From Antennarius striatus (taxonomy: Eukaryota; Chordata; Actinopteri; Lophiiformes; Antennariidae), in NCBI RefSeq assembly GCF_040054535.1, contig NC_090798.1:3954501-4018500 (forward strand): 64,000 bases of DNA, given 5' to 3'. Shown here piece by piece: positions 25,509-45,070 of this stretch; the first letter of the stretch is position 1; the number at the start of each line of letters is the position of its first letter. The position numbers and the translations under genes are program-made. The notes below the pieces were generated by a model. It was not told where the DNA came from and did not search any database. It saw nothing but the letters and a program-made list of their open reading frames with translations.

Positions 25509-28459
25509 CTATGACAATGCTCCTGGAGTGCAGTACAGCTGATAAACGGTTCTGCTCAGAGCTGGACCCAGGTTTCTGAAAAACAAAGTGAAGATAAAGA
25601 ATCTCGGTTTTATAATCATAAAACACCTTTTTAAAACTTTTTTATCCCTGAGGAATAAAGTTTACTTCACGAGTTACAGTTGGATTAGTAAATTATCATG
25701 CTAACTCGGCTACAGTATGCTAAAAAGCCAGTGAGCTAGAATACTGTTCATTAATATTAAAACCATCCAGCATCACCATGACAACATTTTATTTGTGTGG
25801 ATTAAAAATAGAGATTAGCTGTTGCTGGAAGCTCACATATCTTCAGCTCGAGCTAGGTTTATTTAATCCAGCTAACACACCTCTGGAGAGACGGATGATA
25901 GCATGCAGATAAAAACAGGATTTTGCGTGTCGCTGTACAAACCGTTTGAGCTTCCCGAATCGGATGGAGGAGAGGAGTTTCTCTTTCTCTGCTTCACTGG
26001 TGCACCGTTCATAAGCTGCCAGAAGACTGAGAACCAGATGCCAAAGTTAGAAAAAATCATGTAAAGCAACAACTTTGATGTTTTAATATCCTAATGCTGT
26101 CACCATAAATATACACACAAAATGTAATACAGGTTAGTCATCCTAATTAGGATTTACTAGACTCCCTTTCCTGCTGGCTATACAAAAAGGGAGATAATGG
26201 GGATAACACTTGTCTACACACACAATAGTGTGTGTGTTACCTGTGAGGAGTGCTGTAATGCTCCTGTATCGCTGCTGCCTTATCTCCAGACAAGCCGCTG
26301 ATCTGCATGAGCTGTCTGGCAAACACTTCCTTCACCGTCTGACACTGTAGAGGGAAAAGCCAGAAAGAGGTTACGGGGGTCTTGGAAGTTTTGATCAAAG
26401 CAGTGATGCAAACACACCTTGTTTTTGACTGCACCATGATTGAACTCTGCAAAAGAAATGAGAGAGGAAGCAGGGATCGCTGTCCCCTCGACATCACTTC
26501 CCAAGTCGCCCTCAAGCTCTCTGGAGCGACACATCAGAGCGCAGCCCTGAATAGTCAACAGAGAGGACATACGATAAAAAGACAAGTTGGTCCCAGTGGG
26601 TTTCTTCTTTATTGACATGTACAAAAACTATAAACTGATATCAGCCTTTTGAGACCAGGGTGAGGCACATTGACTGGAATTTAAGGGATATTTCTTCATC
26701 CCATTTAAAAGTCTTTTAAATGTGTGTATGTGTGCTGACCTGGTATAGCTTCGTCAGGTAGCGCGTCATGACGGTGAGATAAGCCGCCGATTCACTCACA
26801 TTCTGGACTCTCTTCACAAAGAAGCCATCCACCACCTAAAACCCCCCCAAAAACCACAGCAGAAACACAAAATGATCAACTCTTGATCAGATGGCTCAAC
26901 ATTGATTCTCAAACAGTTTACTAAAAAATGAGAAATGATGGAAGCAATAAAAACAGAAAATCTGTCAATAGAAAATGTAATAAATAGAATTTATTACATT
27001 TTTCTGCTGATAAAGATAAGAATACAAGAGAATACAAATTGGAAAAAGAAAAAGCTGGCTAGAATATATCCGTATAAATTTGCCTATTCTCATGTAGCTT
27101 CCTATACTGAGCCGATATTCCTGGATAATCCCAGTTTGTACTCCACCTGCGTGTTGACGATTGCCTGCTGCAGAGTACTCTCAGGTAAACTCAGATGTGA
27201 AGCAGCGGACCCACATTCCTCCACAAGATAGATGGGTTTACGGAGACCACACCTCTTCAGCCGAAACTATCAAGAGAACGGAATGAACGACAGATGAAAA
27301 TACATGTAGCGGCATGAGGCCCGGAATCAATACGGTGGTAACGCACACGTTGCCATTCTTCTTCATGATTTACAGACAGGATGAGAATTTAATAAACCGG
27401 ATTACGGGTTGGTGAAAAGCGTCACACGCCAACCTTCTGTTCTCTGAAACGTCCATCAATGATGCTGCCACATAGGTCATCCATCCTCTTCCTCTCAATG
27501 ATGTAATCAAGGACGAGCTCCCTGGCTGCAGGAGCGCGCAACTGACCTGAAACAAAATAAAATAATTCCGTACAGCAGCAAAGATTGACTCATGTCCTAA
27601 TTTTTAAAACATTTTTTAAACTTATTTTTTGCCTCTTGTGAGAATTGTCTGCGTCTTTTTACCCCTTACCTGGAACAGGCGCGACCTTTTCCCGAGCGAC
27701 CCACAAGAAGTCTCCGACGCTCAGCTTCCGGATGTCAAAGTTGACCCCATTCCTTTGGAGCTCTTTGACCAGCTCCTGCTTACGGAGTTGGTTGCCGCTG
27801 CACAGAGATCAGAGAATGTGTGAAATGAGAACGGAATTTTCAGAATGAAGACTCCTACATGACGACTGAAGAGCGGTTTGATCCACTCACCCCGTAGTCT
27901 CAATGAAGTCGACGCAGAGCAGAATCTCATAGGTCCCAGGAAGAAGACACTCAGCATTCTGCTTCCTGCTGCCTGCCTGTGAACTCTGGGGTTGTCCTGA
28001 AGAACTCATCCCTCCGGCATCGGTCCTTCGGCTGTGAAGAGAAGGCAGTCAATCTGTTCCCACAGGAAACAGGGCATAAGATGAAACCTCTTATTTAAAG
28101 CACTCTTACTGCACTTCTTCTTCCTCATCATCATCATCACTAGCAGTAAGATCCACAATCCCAGGACTGTTTTCCTCTTCCTCTGCCATCGCTTCTTCCT
28201 TTCTAATCTCCTCTCCTGAAGTCCCCCGTTCTACCAACTCTAGTCGCTCTGCAAGAGCCAGACCTTCGTCCGTTAGCGTGTACCTGAGTGAGGAAGAAGA
28301 GCAGAGACGACCCTGAGTGTTCTGCTGAGAGGTAGAGTTAGCTGAAGAGAAGGTTTCTGAAACTACTGGCCAGGAGAGTCACAAATGCGCACTTTTTTAG
28401 TAAAAAAACAACAACAATAAAACAGGGTTCTTGACAGTGAAAAAAAGTCCACTTGCCAC

Positions 28460-28503
<44 letters not shown>

Positions 28504-30801
28504 GCGTGTGTGTTTTCTGTGTACCTTGCAGGGTTGTGTGTCTTTATCAGCAGGTTTTTCTGAATCAGAGTGCTGACTGAAGACCAGGCTGTGTATTTAC
28601 TGCCCACATCTGGCTATAAAGTAAAAGAGGGATGATTTTGACAGGTTTGAAGTAAATAAGATCAACAGCAGGGATTGAAAGAGCAAAACTGTATTTCACT
28701 TACAACAGTGAAGGATTTGTCACAGAGATGCTGAGCTTCCGTTTGTAGCTCCATCTTAAACATATAACCTTTACTGCCTGGGATCTACAGAGAAAGATAT
28801 GATGAATATTCCTGCCGACACAGCGAAAATATTTCACAGTGGGATGACGAAAGGTCACCTGCGACTGTCTGTACAGAGTGAGCAGGACAGCGTGACCCCC
28901 AGACCTTTTCTGGGGCACATACTCCCTCTTCTTCCTCTTCTTCCCCACTTCTCCTCCTCCATCCACATCCTTCCCTCCATCCCCTGCTGCCGTTGTCTGA
29001 GACAAAAGATGATCACACTTTTCTTTCCTCTTATGCATGAGTACAGATACACAAGAATGACGAACGATTTCATGCTGATTAAAGAGCTCATATCTGGTCG
29101 GAGAACTAACTCGCTTCTTTTAGGATTTTGCCATTAACAGTAACTTATAAAGAAATTGAACATTCAACTTCTCTAAATTGTGTCTGTTTTGTTTATTTGT
29201 TTACCTTCCTGGGGGGGACCATGCTGTTGTTGTCCTGTATGTCAAGGAGGTGCACTCTTTCAGGGAGAGAATGAATAGGAGCGCCTGTCCCTGGAGAAGG
29301 AGTGGAAAGAAAAAGTAAAGACAAAGAAGATGGTGTGTTATTTTACACTACATGTCTTCAACTTAAAGGTATGTCATTAGTTTTTTATCTGTCATTTCAC
29401 AAGTTATTAAGAAGTTTTAAAACATGGATGTCAATTAAATTTAAAGCCCCTCATTAGGATTATCATCCCTGTTCTAAGTACTTTATTTAGCATATCATAG
29501 AACCCTTTCACTCCTTATCCATTGACCTGCTTTCTCTGTAATGTATGACCTTTCTACGTCACTCGGTTAAAGCAGAGCACCATTCATTTCTTACCGTTCT
29601 CCTGATGGTGTCGCTGCAGCTTATCATCCAGGATTTTACAGATACCGTCGCCAAAGTGCTGGAGGATCTTAGCCTCTTTGGTGTTTTTAAGGGGTAGAGG
29701 ATATTTATTCAAAGAGTTGATGGCCTGGAATAAAACAAAAACACATGCACTGAGTTGACTGAAGGTCTCCTCTGTTGTTCACTGATTTATATATTTTTTC
29801 CATTTCACACATTACTGTATTTACAAATCTTCAGCTCATTGAATGTGATTAAATTGTATGAAATACGACTTCATGGCATGCCAGGACTTCGATTTAGGGT
29901 GTGGAGATGTTTCAGCTAAGAGGCTTCCTGGGTTCTAACAAACTCTCCTGAGATTGCTAACACAACACCAGTCGCTAATGACAGTGGAGTCAAAATCATA
30001 ATTATTGGTCTCTAAACTTGTTAAAGATCCAAATATTTTGTTTGCCTAATGGGGCATTATGTGAATTTTTAGCATTATTATCATTTTCACTAGACTGAAG
30101 ATGTGAAACTTTGGCGAGATGTGGTGACTTAGTCAACCTCAAGGACAGCAGAATGAATGAGAATCCACACCTACATACTGGTGAAGACTGATGACCAGAA
30201 ATAAACTAGTGAATATAGTCACCACATTGTTAAATTAAAGTAACGGCAGACAACATTACACAATACCATATATAAGAGTGAACTATCCTTGAAATAATTC
30301 CAGATGGTTGTGCTGCCTCCGCTCTTTCCAGACACACATACAAAGCTAAATGTTAAAAATATTACCTATAGACATTCAGACATACATATTGAAGTAATAA
30401 TATAATAGTAATAAGGGCATTCCTTGTTATTATATAAACTTGTATGAAGGTCTTTACTGATTGCATCTTTTAAACAGAGAAGTTGAACTTTGAACTTTTA
30501 GATATAACATCTTCTTATCCGCTTCTTCCGCTTTTTGCGGGTAAACCTGTACAGTATAACGTTTCATGATTTCACAGTTTAAGTGACACCGAACAAAAAG
30601 GGACCTAAATTATTAATGTAAAGTTCGATCTGATTCACTGCGCTGAACTGAACGGATCACCTTCTGGTACGTGTAATGGGTCTTCCGTCCCTTCTCTTTG
30701 GCCTCGTCCCGGAGTTCCGTGAGCCACTTGAGGAACAATGGGTTCGGGCAGGATGGCAGATTGCGTTTCCGACCCAACCGGACCGGATCCGAATTTTGCA
30801 T
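25509..30801 (-). CDS. mus81: Crossover junction endonuclease MUS81
   Basis: Catalytic subunit of the MUS81-EME structure-selective nuclease, cutting branched DNA during replication-fork and recombination repair in the nucleus. Sixteen coding exons, in transcript order: 30661-30801, 29595-29724, 29205-29290, 28859-28996, 28704-28784, 28525-28613, 28110-28283, 27891-28031, 27670-27797, 27434-27546, 27147-27266, 26740-26835, 26418-26546, 26241-26344, 25943-26026, 25509-25575; 606 aa (human 551). An N-terminal helix-hairpin-helix region covers about residues 10-90 ([16 protein letters not shown]), then a basic linker and winged-helix region, then the XPF-type nuclease with CVDFIE near 319-324 and IERKRMDDL near 386-394, then the C-terminal (HhH)2 domain ending in [10 protein letters not shown]. 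The linker around 250-280 is Glu/Asp-rich and longer than in human. In the segment corresponding to human DIGETRGG this protein reads DFIETTGG, keeping the acidic residues. Confidence 0.97.
28459..28513. repeat. mus81: (GT)n microsatellite in mus81 intron
   Basis: About 24 GT units, the last few interrupted by GC, only about 12 bp from the donor end of mus81 exon 28525-28613. Length change here could affect that donor. Confidence 0.95.
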
Positions 30802-30823
30802 CCCTTTCGATGGCCGAAAAGAA

Positions 30824-31130
30824 ACTATAGGTAGGAATGATATGGATCTGTTCACACCATCACACATTTAAATGATATATCCATCGCAACTTTACAAAGA
30901 ACAAGCTAACGGTAGCAGATTCGAATTAGCTATTTTAAGGTTTCAATTAAATACAAACCAGGGGGAAAACAATGTTAATAGAACGACTTAAAACGGAAAC
31001 AATGAAAAAAAAGTCGCATCCGGACACACAACTCACCTCTAACTTAGACATTTATCCATTTTCTGGCGCCTTGTTTTGAAAGCTAGCACTTCCTTGTTGA
31101 CTGTGGTCACGTGGCCGGAAAAAGCATTTA
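30824..31130 (-). promoter_or_regulatory. mus81: mus81 5' UTR exon and promoter region
   Basis: A non-coding first exon ends with a donor at 31037 (AGAG then GTGAGT); the second exon starts at 30824 and holds the ATG at 30801. The first exon includes a short upstream ORF, ATG to TAG in seven codons. Upstream, CACGTG at 31108-31113 and CCGGAA (ETS-like) suggest a housekeeping-type promoter. The transcription start is not visible from sequence. Confidence 0.5.
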
Positions 31131-32330
31131 GTAACCACAGTGACATCTAGCGGCCAGTTTGGTAATAAAAAACAAAAACCGATCGAGTTCATGAATGAGT
31201 GGATATTTTTGTGGCACATTCAAAAAACTAGTGCAGCATGAAAAATGGTCAACACTCATCAGAATAAATGACAACATTGTTAAGTATGGTGCATTCTAAT
31301 TTATATTAAAAGTATTCTGACATGTTAAATCTGCCAAATGTGAAAATTTGTCAGGAATTAATTTTTTTTGCTGCAAATGCCAGTGAAAACACGACCTGGC
31401 AGAGATAATGACTGACGAAATAACTAACAGTCACAAAATAACCAGCAAATAAACAAAGAAAGCAAATAATCATCAAATGGTAAACTTTAAAAATGTTTCT
31501 GTGAAAATCTCTTCCTGTTCTGGAGTGTTGAGTGTTGATACTTTGCTTTAAAAAAAAAAATCAGATGTGGTTTCTCTCAGTGTCAGTTAACTTTGAAGAC
31601 CGTTATTTAGTTGTTCCCCGACTCTACTTCCCCATGTCCTCAGGCTGAAGGGAGTCTGCAGGAATCCTCCAACAAGACCCAACAGAGACCAAGAATCCAA
31701 CCTCACCCTCCTAACCACCTCTCTGCCTGAAACTCAGACAGCAACACAGGGGAAACGTTGCATAGTTAAATCCAGTCTCCATGCAAGTGTAATGCAAATT
31801 TAGACTTTTGCATTGAAATGAAACCGAGCCACAAAAGACTGGTACACAAGAAGTATTGGTGCTTGAAGTTCCCCAAGAGTCATGATTCCCCATTTGTTTT
31901 TGTAAAATGTGTTCCTAATACATACAAATAATTCCTTTTGTCCCTGCACAGGTATTTTTGTTTTATCTGAGTCTCTGTACTAATTATTCAATGATTATTT
32001 ATCAGCAGTCACACTTCAATTGATCTAATTTAAAAACATGAAATATAAAACTGGTTTAAGGAAGTACTTCTTAGAAAAAGTGTTTAATTGTTGAAGTTGC
32101 TTAGCCTACCATTATAAGTAAGAGATAGACAGCTTACATATTAAACATACATAAACCTACCTCACATAAAGGTTTTATTAAAGATCATTCATGTCAACCA
32201 ATGAAGATAAATAAACAGTTTTCATTGGAAACATAAATTTACCTATTGTGGTTTTACCCATATTCTACACAATGGTCCACATTTAATTAGTTAAGTTTTG
32301 AAGTTTGCACAGCTGCCTCATGTGTGACAA
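31131..32330. other. Intergenic sequence upstream of mus81
   Basis: AT-rich sequence without a recognisable gene. A CTCF-like motif on the minus strand at 31142-31153 (CCGCTAGATGTC, one clear mismatch) lies just outside the mus81 promoter. Confidence 0.6.
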
Positions 32331-32339
32331 ATATGTCAG

Positions 32340-33125
32340 AACAAGTCGAGCCAGCACTCATGACAGTCTGAGAATAATTAATGCTAGCTGGGTTGTTCAG
32401 TCTGCTGTAGGTGTGACAAAGGAGTTCAAGGTGGAGGTGGGACTAAATCAGGGATCAGCCCCTTCCTGCTCGCTATGGTGATGGACAGGCTGACAGGTTA
32501 GACAGGAATCTCCATGGACTATGATGTTCGCAGATTACATTGTGATCTGCAGTGAGAGCAGGGAACAGGTTGAAGAGAAGCTAGAGAAGTTGAGGTTTGT
32601 CCTGGAAAGGAGAGGAATGAAGGTTAGCCACAGTAAGACAGAGTACATGTGTGTGAATGAGAGGGACCCAAGTGGACGAGTGTACAAAACTGTGGTGAGA
32701 CCAGCAATGCTGTTTGGTCTAGAGACAGTGTCACTGAGGAAAAGACAGGAGACAGAGCTGGAGGTAGCAGAGATGAAGATGCTGAGGTTCTCTTTGGGAG
32801 TGACCAGGAAGGATAGGATCAGGAATGAGTACATCTGAGGGACAGCACATGTTAGAGGTTTTGGAGATAAAGTCAGAGAGGCCAGACTGAGATGGTTTGG
32901 ACATGTCAAGAGGAGAGATAGTGAATATATTGGTAGGATGCTGAGTTTTGAACTTCCAGGCAGGAGGCCTACAGGAAGACCAGAGAGGAGGTTTATGGAT
33001 GTAGTGAAAGAGGACATGAAGGTAGTTGGTGTGAGAGAAGAGGATGCAGAAGACAGGGTTAGATGGAGGCAACTGATTGGCTGTGGCGACCCCTGAAGGG
33101 AAAAGCCGAAAGGAGAAGAAGAAGG
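32340..33125 (+). mobile_element. Truncated RTE-type LINE remnant
   Basis: The + strand encodes the C-terminal end of a non-LTR reverse transcriptase protein: a broken GSA-SPFLLAMVMDRL stretch near 32445-32490, then FADYIVICS near 32527, then RRGMKVSHSKTEYM, and from about 32700 the RTE-like tail with LGVTRKDRIRNEYI and LRWFGHVKRR. The catalytic FADD box reads FADY. A block is missing between about 32670 and 32690, and stops and frame shifts break the frame elsewhere. The 3' tail GGGAAAAGCCGAAAGGAG resembles that of RTE elements. A dead 5'-truncated copy. Confidence 0.8.
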
Positions 33126-34276
33126 GTTGTATAGTCGTCTCAACTTGTGCAAAACACAGCGGGAGACCAGGTGGGGTTTTGTCCACAACTGATATTTGGT
33201 ATCACTAACCTACGCCTAGATGCAAGCTCATTTTTGTTTTTAATTCCTGACAAGTTGAACCAGCGCCTGACAAAAGCAGCAGTTTTTTTGTCTGGTGAAA
33301 ACCCCCTGCCAAGAAAAACTGCAAGAATTTTCTTGGAGTGATGATGCTGAAAAGGCCTGAATAGTTATAATACAAATATACTGATTACCCCTAAGGAACT
33401 GCCAAGTGTCATTATCACACTAATTTCACGCCAACATGCTAAATCGTTTAGTTGGTTAGCTTTAGAGATGCTGGAAGGGTTATTTTACCTTCATAAAAAG
33501 GCCAGACTGGCCGGTTCCTCCTCTTTCCAGGATTTATACAGAGTAAACAGACGACTACAGATGAAACATGAAACTGTTAAATTAACTTAAGTATATTATT
33601 CTTACTATTCTGTTCTTACTGTTAATTTCAGACCCTGAAATATGAATCATATCAGGCATTTGAAAACAGATTTAGATGTAGAGTGAAAATAAAAGTCACA
33701 GTCGTTGTTAATTATTTACACCCAAGCCACATCGTTTGTCATTTTTCTGGTATCATCATATAGCGTCGGACTGCCTTTGTGATATCATGATTATAGGTTG
33801 ATGAAGCAAAGGGTGGAGATACGGTTGTCATGGCTGTGTTCACTTCCAACGGTCTCCAGCCACAACCCCTACAAACCAGTAACAAGCCAATTCAACACCA
33901 CTAACCCAGAAATCATCAAACATAAAGTAATCCGTTTGCTTATTGAAGCCCAGTTGGTGACAAATAACAGTTCTCATGTCATATATTACTGCCTTTAATG
34001 AATAAACGGTATCTTTGTCACAGGAAAACTGGCATACAGGTAACACAAGCAATAGAAATAAAAAAAATTGATATTGACAGACGTGTTAATGTGCCTATCC
34101 GTGTTTTTTATCCCATGTAAAAACCATATATTAATCCAATTTATATACATATTCCCAAATCCACACTCACACACTTAATGTATATACACATAAACTTTGC
34201 CCACTGTTTAAGACATTGGTCAGTCTCCATTCATCCTCCCTGAGTCTTCCACTGAGATGCTGCAGCAGCTTTTCTT
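33126..34276 (-). other. Spacer and probable ovol1 3' UTR
   Basis: No gene is seen. A minus-strand ATTAAA signal lies at 33994-33999, about 280 bp after the ovol1 stop, and is a plausible 3' end for that transcript. Confidence 0.4.
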
Positions 34277-41965
<7,689 letters not shown>

Positions 41966-42530
41966 GTTCAATTTAAAAAAAAAAACCCGGTTCTTAACGA
42001 GGGGTAATCTGAGGGAAGGTCGGTTTGTTGACGACGTGAAGACCAGCTCCAAACGCAGGAACGCCGGAGGACAAAAAATGGAAGGTGTCAGTCCCTTCTT
42101 CTCCTTCCTCCCCCGCACCTCTTCTTCTCGTTTCGCAAGTCGCGGATCGCTGATATCTTAATTTTCTTTCCCCTCGCACACCTTTCCTTCCAAGTCCTAC
42201 CACCTCTGAAAAGAAACTAAAGTAAACTCTCCGGGAGCCGGGACAGGTGAGTCCGATCAGGTGTGCAGCCCGGACAGGTAAAGTCGACTTATCTCCTCCG
42301 GCAGCCTCAAATAACGGGAGTGTGCGTAAAGGAGCGAGCGGGCTGAGGGGGGAAAAAAGCAGATTGTATCCTGATCACACACACTCTGTCGACAGAGGTG
42401 GGTCAAAAAGCAGCACAGGTACTCATTTGAAAAGCAGGAAACAAACGCCAGCGCGCATGCGCGTCAGAAATAACGGTGACAACAAGCTGGGAGAGCCCGG
42501 GTTAGGCCTCAAGTATACCTGCTGAACCGG
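41966..42530 (-). promoter_or_regulatory. ovol1: ovol1 5' UTR and promoter region
   Basis: Sequence upstream of the ovol1 ATG is GC-richer than its surroundings with several CpG sites, for example GCGCGCATGCGCG at 42451-42463, an NRF1-like palindrome. No TATA box is obvious. The transcription start cannot be placed. Confidence 0.4.
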
Positions 42531-43767
42531 TTTACCCCTCCTCTCTCGCTCTCTTTCCTCCCTCTTTCTCCACCTCCATTCCGCTTTAAGGTGCAAATGA
42601 CAAGAGGAAGATTTGGGGTGTGTTGTATAGCTGTACAACTCTGACACACACACACACACACATTCCCCCCCTGAGCTGTATGAAGACAGCAATGCACATT
42701 ATTTTCACCCCCAACCAGTAAAGTAGAAAACATTCCTCCTTCAAGTGAGCTCAGTTTTTTTACATTTTGACGCTGCATCTAAAAGTTCTGTGATAGTTTG
42801 AGCTTCTTTGTGTCCTCAAAACCTGGAGTTATATCTGTATCATGATTGGTTTGATAGTTGTTCAGGGTAAAACATGAAGGCATGTCTGGTTCAGCAAAAT
42901 TAATCAAGTCTGAGGCCTTTCTTTGATCACTTTGATGCTGGAGGTTTTGAGGATTCAAAAAGTTGGGATTATTTGTAAGGAGAATAAAAACATTTGAAGC
43001 ATGCTGTATATTTGGTTTCTATAGATTAATTGTCATAAACGTACCTGAAATGAAATTATAATGTGATTTGATGTCTTCTGATGGCTCAGAGAAGTACAGC
43101 TCGGCTGATATTCCCATAACTAGAGGCTGAGTTTATGCTCCTGGTTTTTCTGCTCTAAGAGACACTCTTTTTGGTTTGCTTGTCTATAATGTCGTTTGTC
43201 TTTTCAGTTTCTCTTGTTTAACTCTTTTCAGTGAAGCTCACTGGATAATAGGCCTGGATAAAGGGGTTTCTGTGCAGGTCTGTGCAGGTCATTCACACAA
43301 TTTGCATGACATTGAAGGCTGGAGCTGTGGTAAATATACAAAAACCCTGAGGAGAAATTCATGATGAAGACTACAAATGATCCCTTTACTGCCACAGCAG
43401 TCGTTTTTTCCAGTCACAGCGGGAAAACAGACACGAGTCAAACAGGAAGTTTGTTCTTTGAGTTGGATTATTTGTCTTATTTTTCATTTTTTAAAATGTC
43501 TCATTGCTGACGTTAAATCCTGCAGAAGAAAATATGAATTACGAGCAAAATTTAGCTCAAAATCTACAAACAGAATATTGTTTACATTCATTTAGGGGAA
43601 AGTAGCACAAGTGTATTTGAAACATTTAGATTTTTATCATGAAAGACACTGAATGTTAAGGCAAATGATTGATTGCTATCCTGAAATCATCTTATCTGAG
43701 ACAAAGAAGCCACCAAACAGCCACCGCATATACTGTAGATTACACAGGCTGATGGATCTATTAATTA

Positions 43768-43787
43768 AGATAATAATAATAATAATA

Positions 43788-43830
<43 letters not shown>

Positions 43831-43852
43831 GTATTATTATTAGTATTATTAA
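43768..43852. repeat. (AAT)n running into (ATT)n
   Basis: AAT units switch to ATT units at about 43789, so the tract is self-complementary around the junction; the ATT part is interrupted by regular AGT units. Confidence 0.95.
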
Positions 43853-43940
43853 TAAAAGTCACCTTAAAACTTTTAGTCTTGAGTTTGTGTTTGGAAGTTT
43901 TTAGTGTTTGTGTAATCCTGTTGACAGTTAAACAAACCAA

Positions 43941-43945
<5 letters not shown>

Positions 43946-43975
<30 letters not shown>

Positions 43976-43978
43976 GCC

Positions 43979-44037
<59 letters not shown>

Positions 44038-44040
44038 AAG
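43946..44040. repeat. (AGAC)n microsatellite
   Basis: More than 20 AGAC units with a single interruption (GCCAG) near 43976. It lies about 60 bp before the long CA tract. Confidence 0.97.
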
Positions 44041-44094
44041 AAAGGAGCAAAATGATACAAAAGCTGTGCATTAAAACAAAAACATTGGTATAGA

Positions 44095-44223
<129 letters not shown>

Positions 44224-44497
44224 CAACGATGAAAACAGTTGCAGATCTCATGTTTGTTTTCTATACCTTAATCCACCTCAGGACCTGCGGCTTTTTACCG
44301 GGGTAGGGGTGGGGGGGCTGCTTCATAGTGTTGTCACATAGGACGACTACTAAATGTGTGTGAAATTGTGTCATGAGTGGAATCAAACGCACCGACTGGA
44401 GACACTGGCAGGCCTGTAGGTGTGTGACTAACTCACCGCCTCACCCCTCCCTCCCTGCTGAGTGTTGTTCCTCCAATGCGCTCTGGTCTTTGTTATT

Positions 44498-44539
<42 letters not shown>

Positions 44540-44993
44540 ACACACACAGGAAAAGCGCCATCCAGAATGTCAATCAGAAACTGCCGTGTAATGTTTCAGC
44601 GACATCGTCATTGATTTTTAAAGAACTATTAATCTGAATTCGACCCACTCAATCACGTCATCCAGCACCAAAAAATACTGAAAGATCACACAATGATTCC
44701 AGGGTCTGATCTGGATTTGGATCCAATTCTGCAAGGCTGTGAAACAAGATGATGTACTTTTACACCTTCTCTGGCTACACAAGACAAAGTTTCTCAATGT
44801 TTTCTTTAATTACACAGAAACAACTGAACCCATGTTCAAGAAACGTTGTGCAGGCAGGAGTCAGGATGCATTTAATAATGTATGTGCTCAATAGACTTGA
44901 TTTAGGTTAAAAGAAAATAATTTGACCCCAGGATTAAATATTGGATGTTTTTCCCATCACGTTTTTCAGTTCAGACCTCAAGCTGATGTAACA

Positions 44994-44997
<4 letters not shown>

Positions 44998-45067
<70 letters not shown>
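44998..45067. repeat. (GT)n microsatellite, about 34 units
   Basis: Uninterrupted GT repeat of about 68 bp. A shorter CA tract is at 44501-44548. Confidence 0.97.

Positions 45068-45070
<3 letters not shown>

Noticed and set aside
28799-29137. 112-codon plus-strand frame within mus81
   Set aside because: It is antisense to mus81 exon 28859-28996, which reads as a conserved part of the protein.
32535-33188. 217-codon open frame on the minus strand
   Set aside because: It is the antisense of the RTE LINE remnant and shows no recognisable domain.
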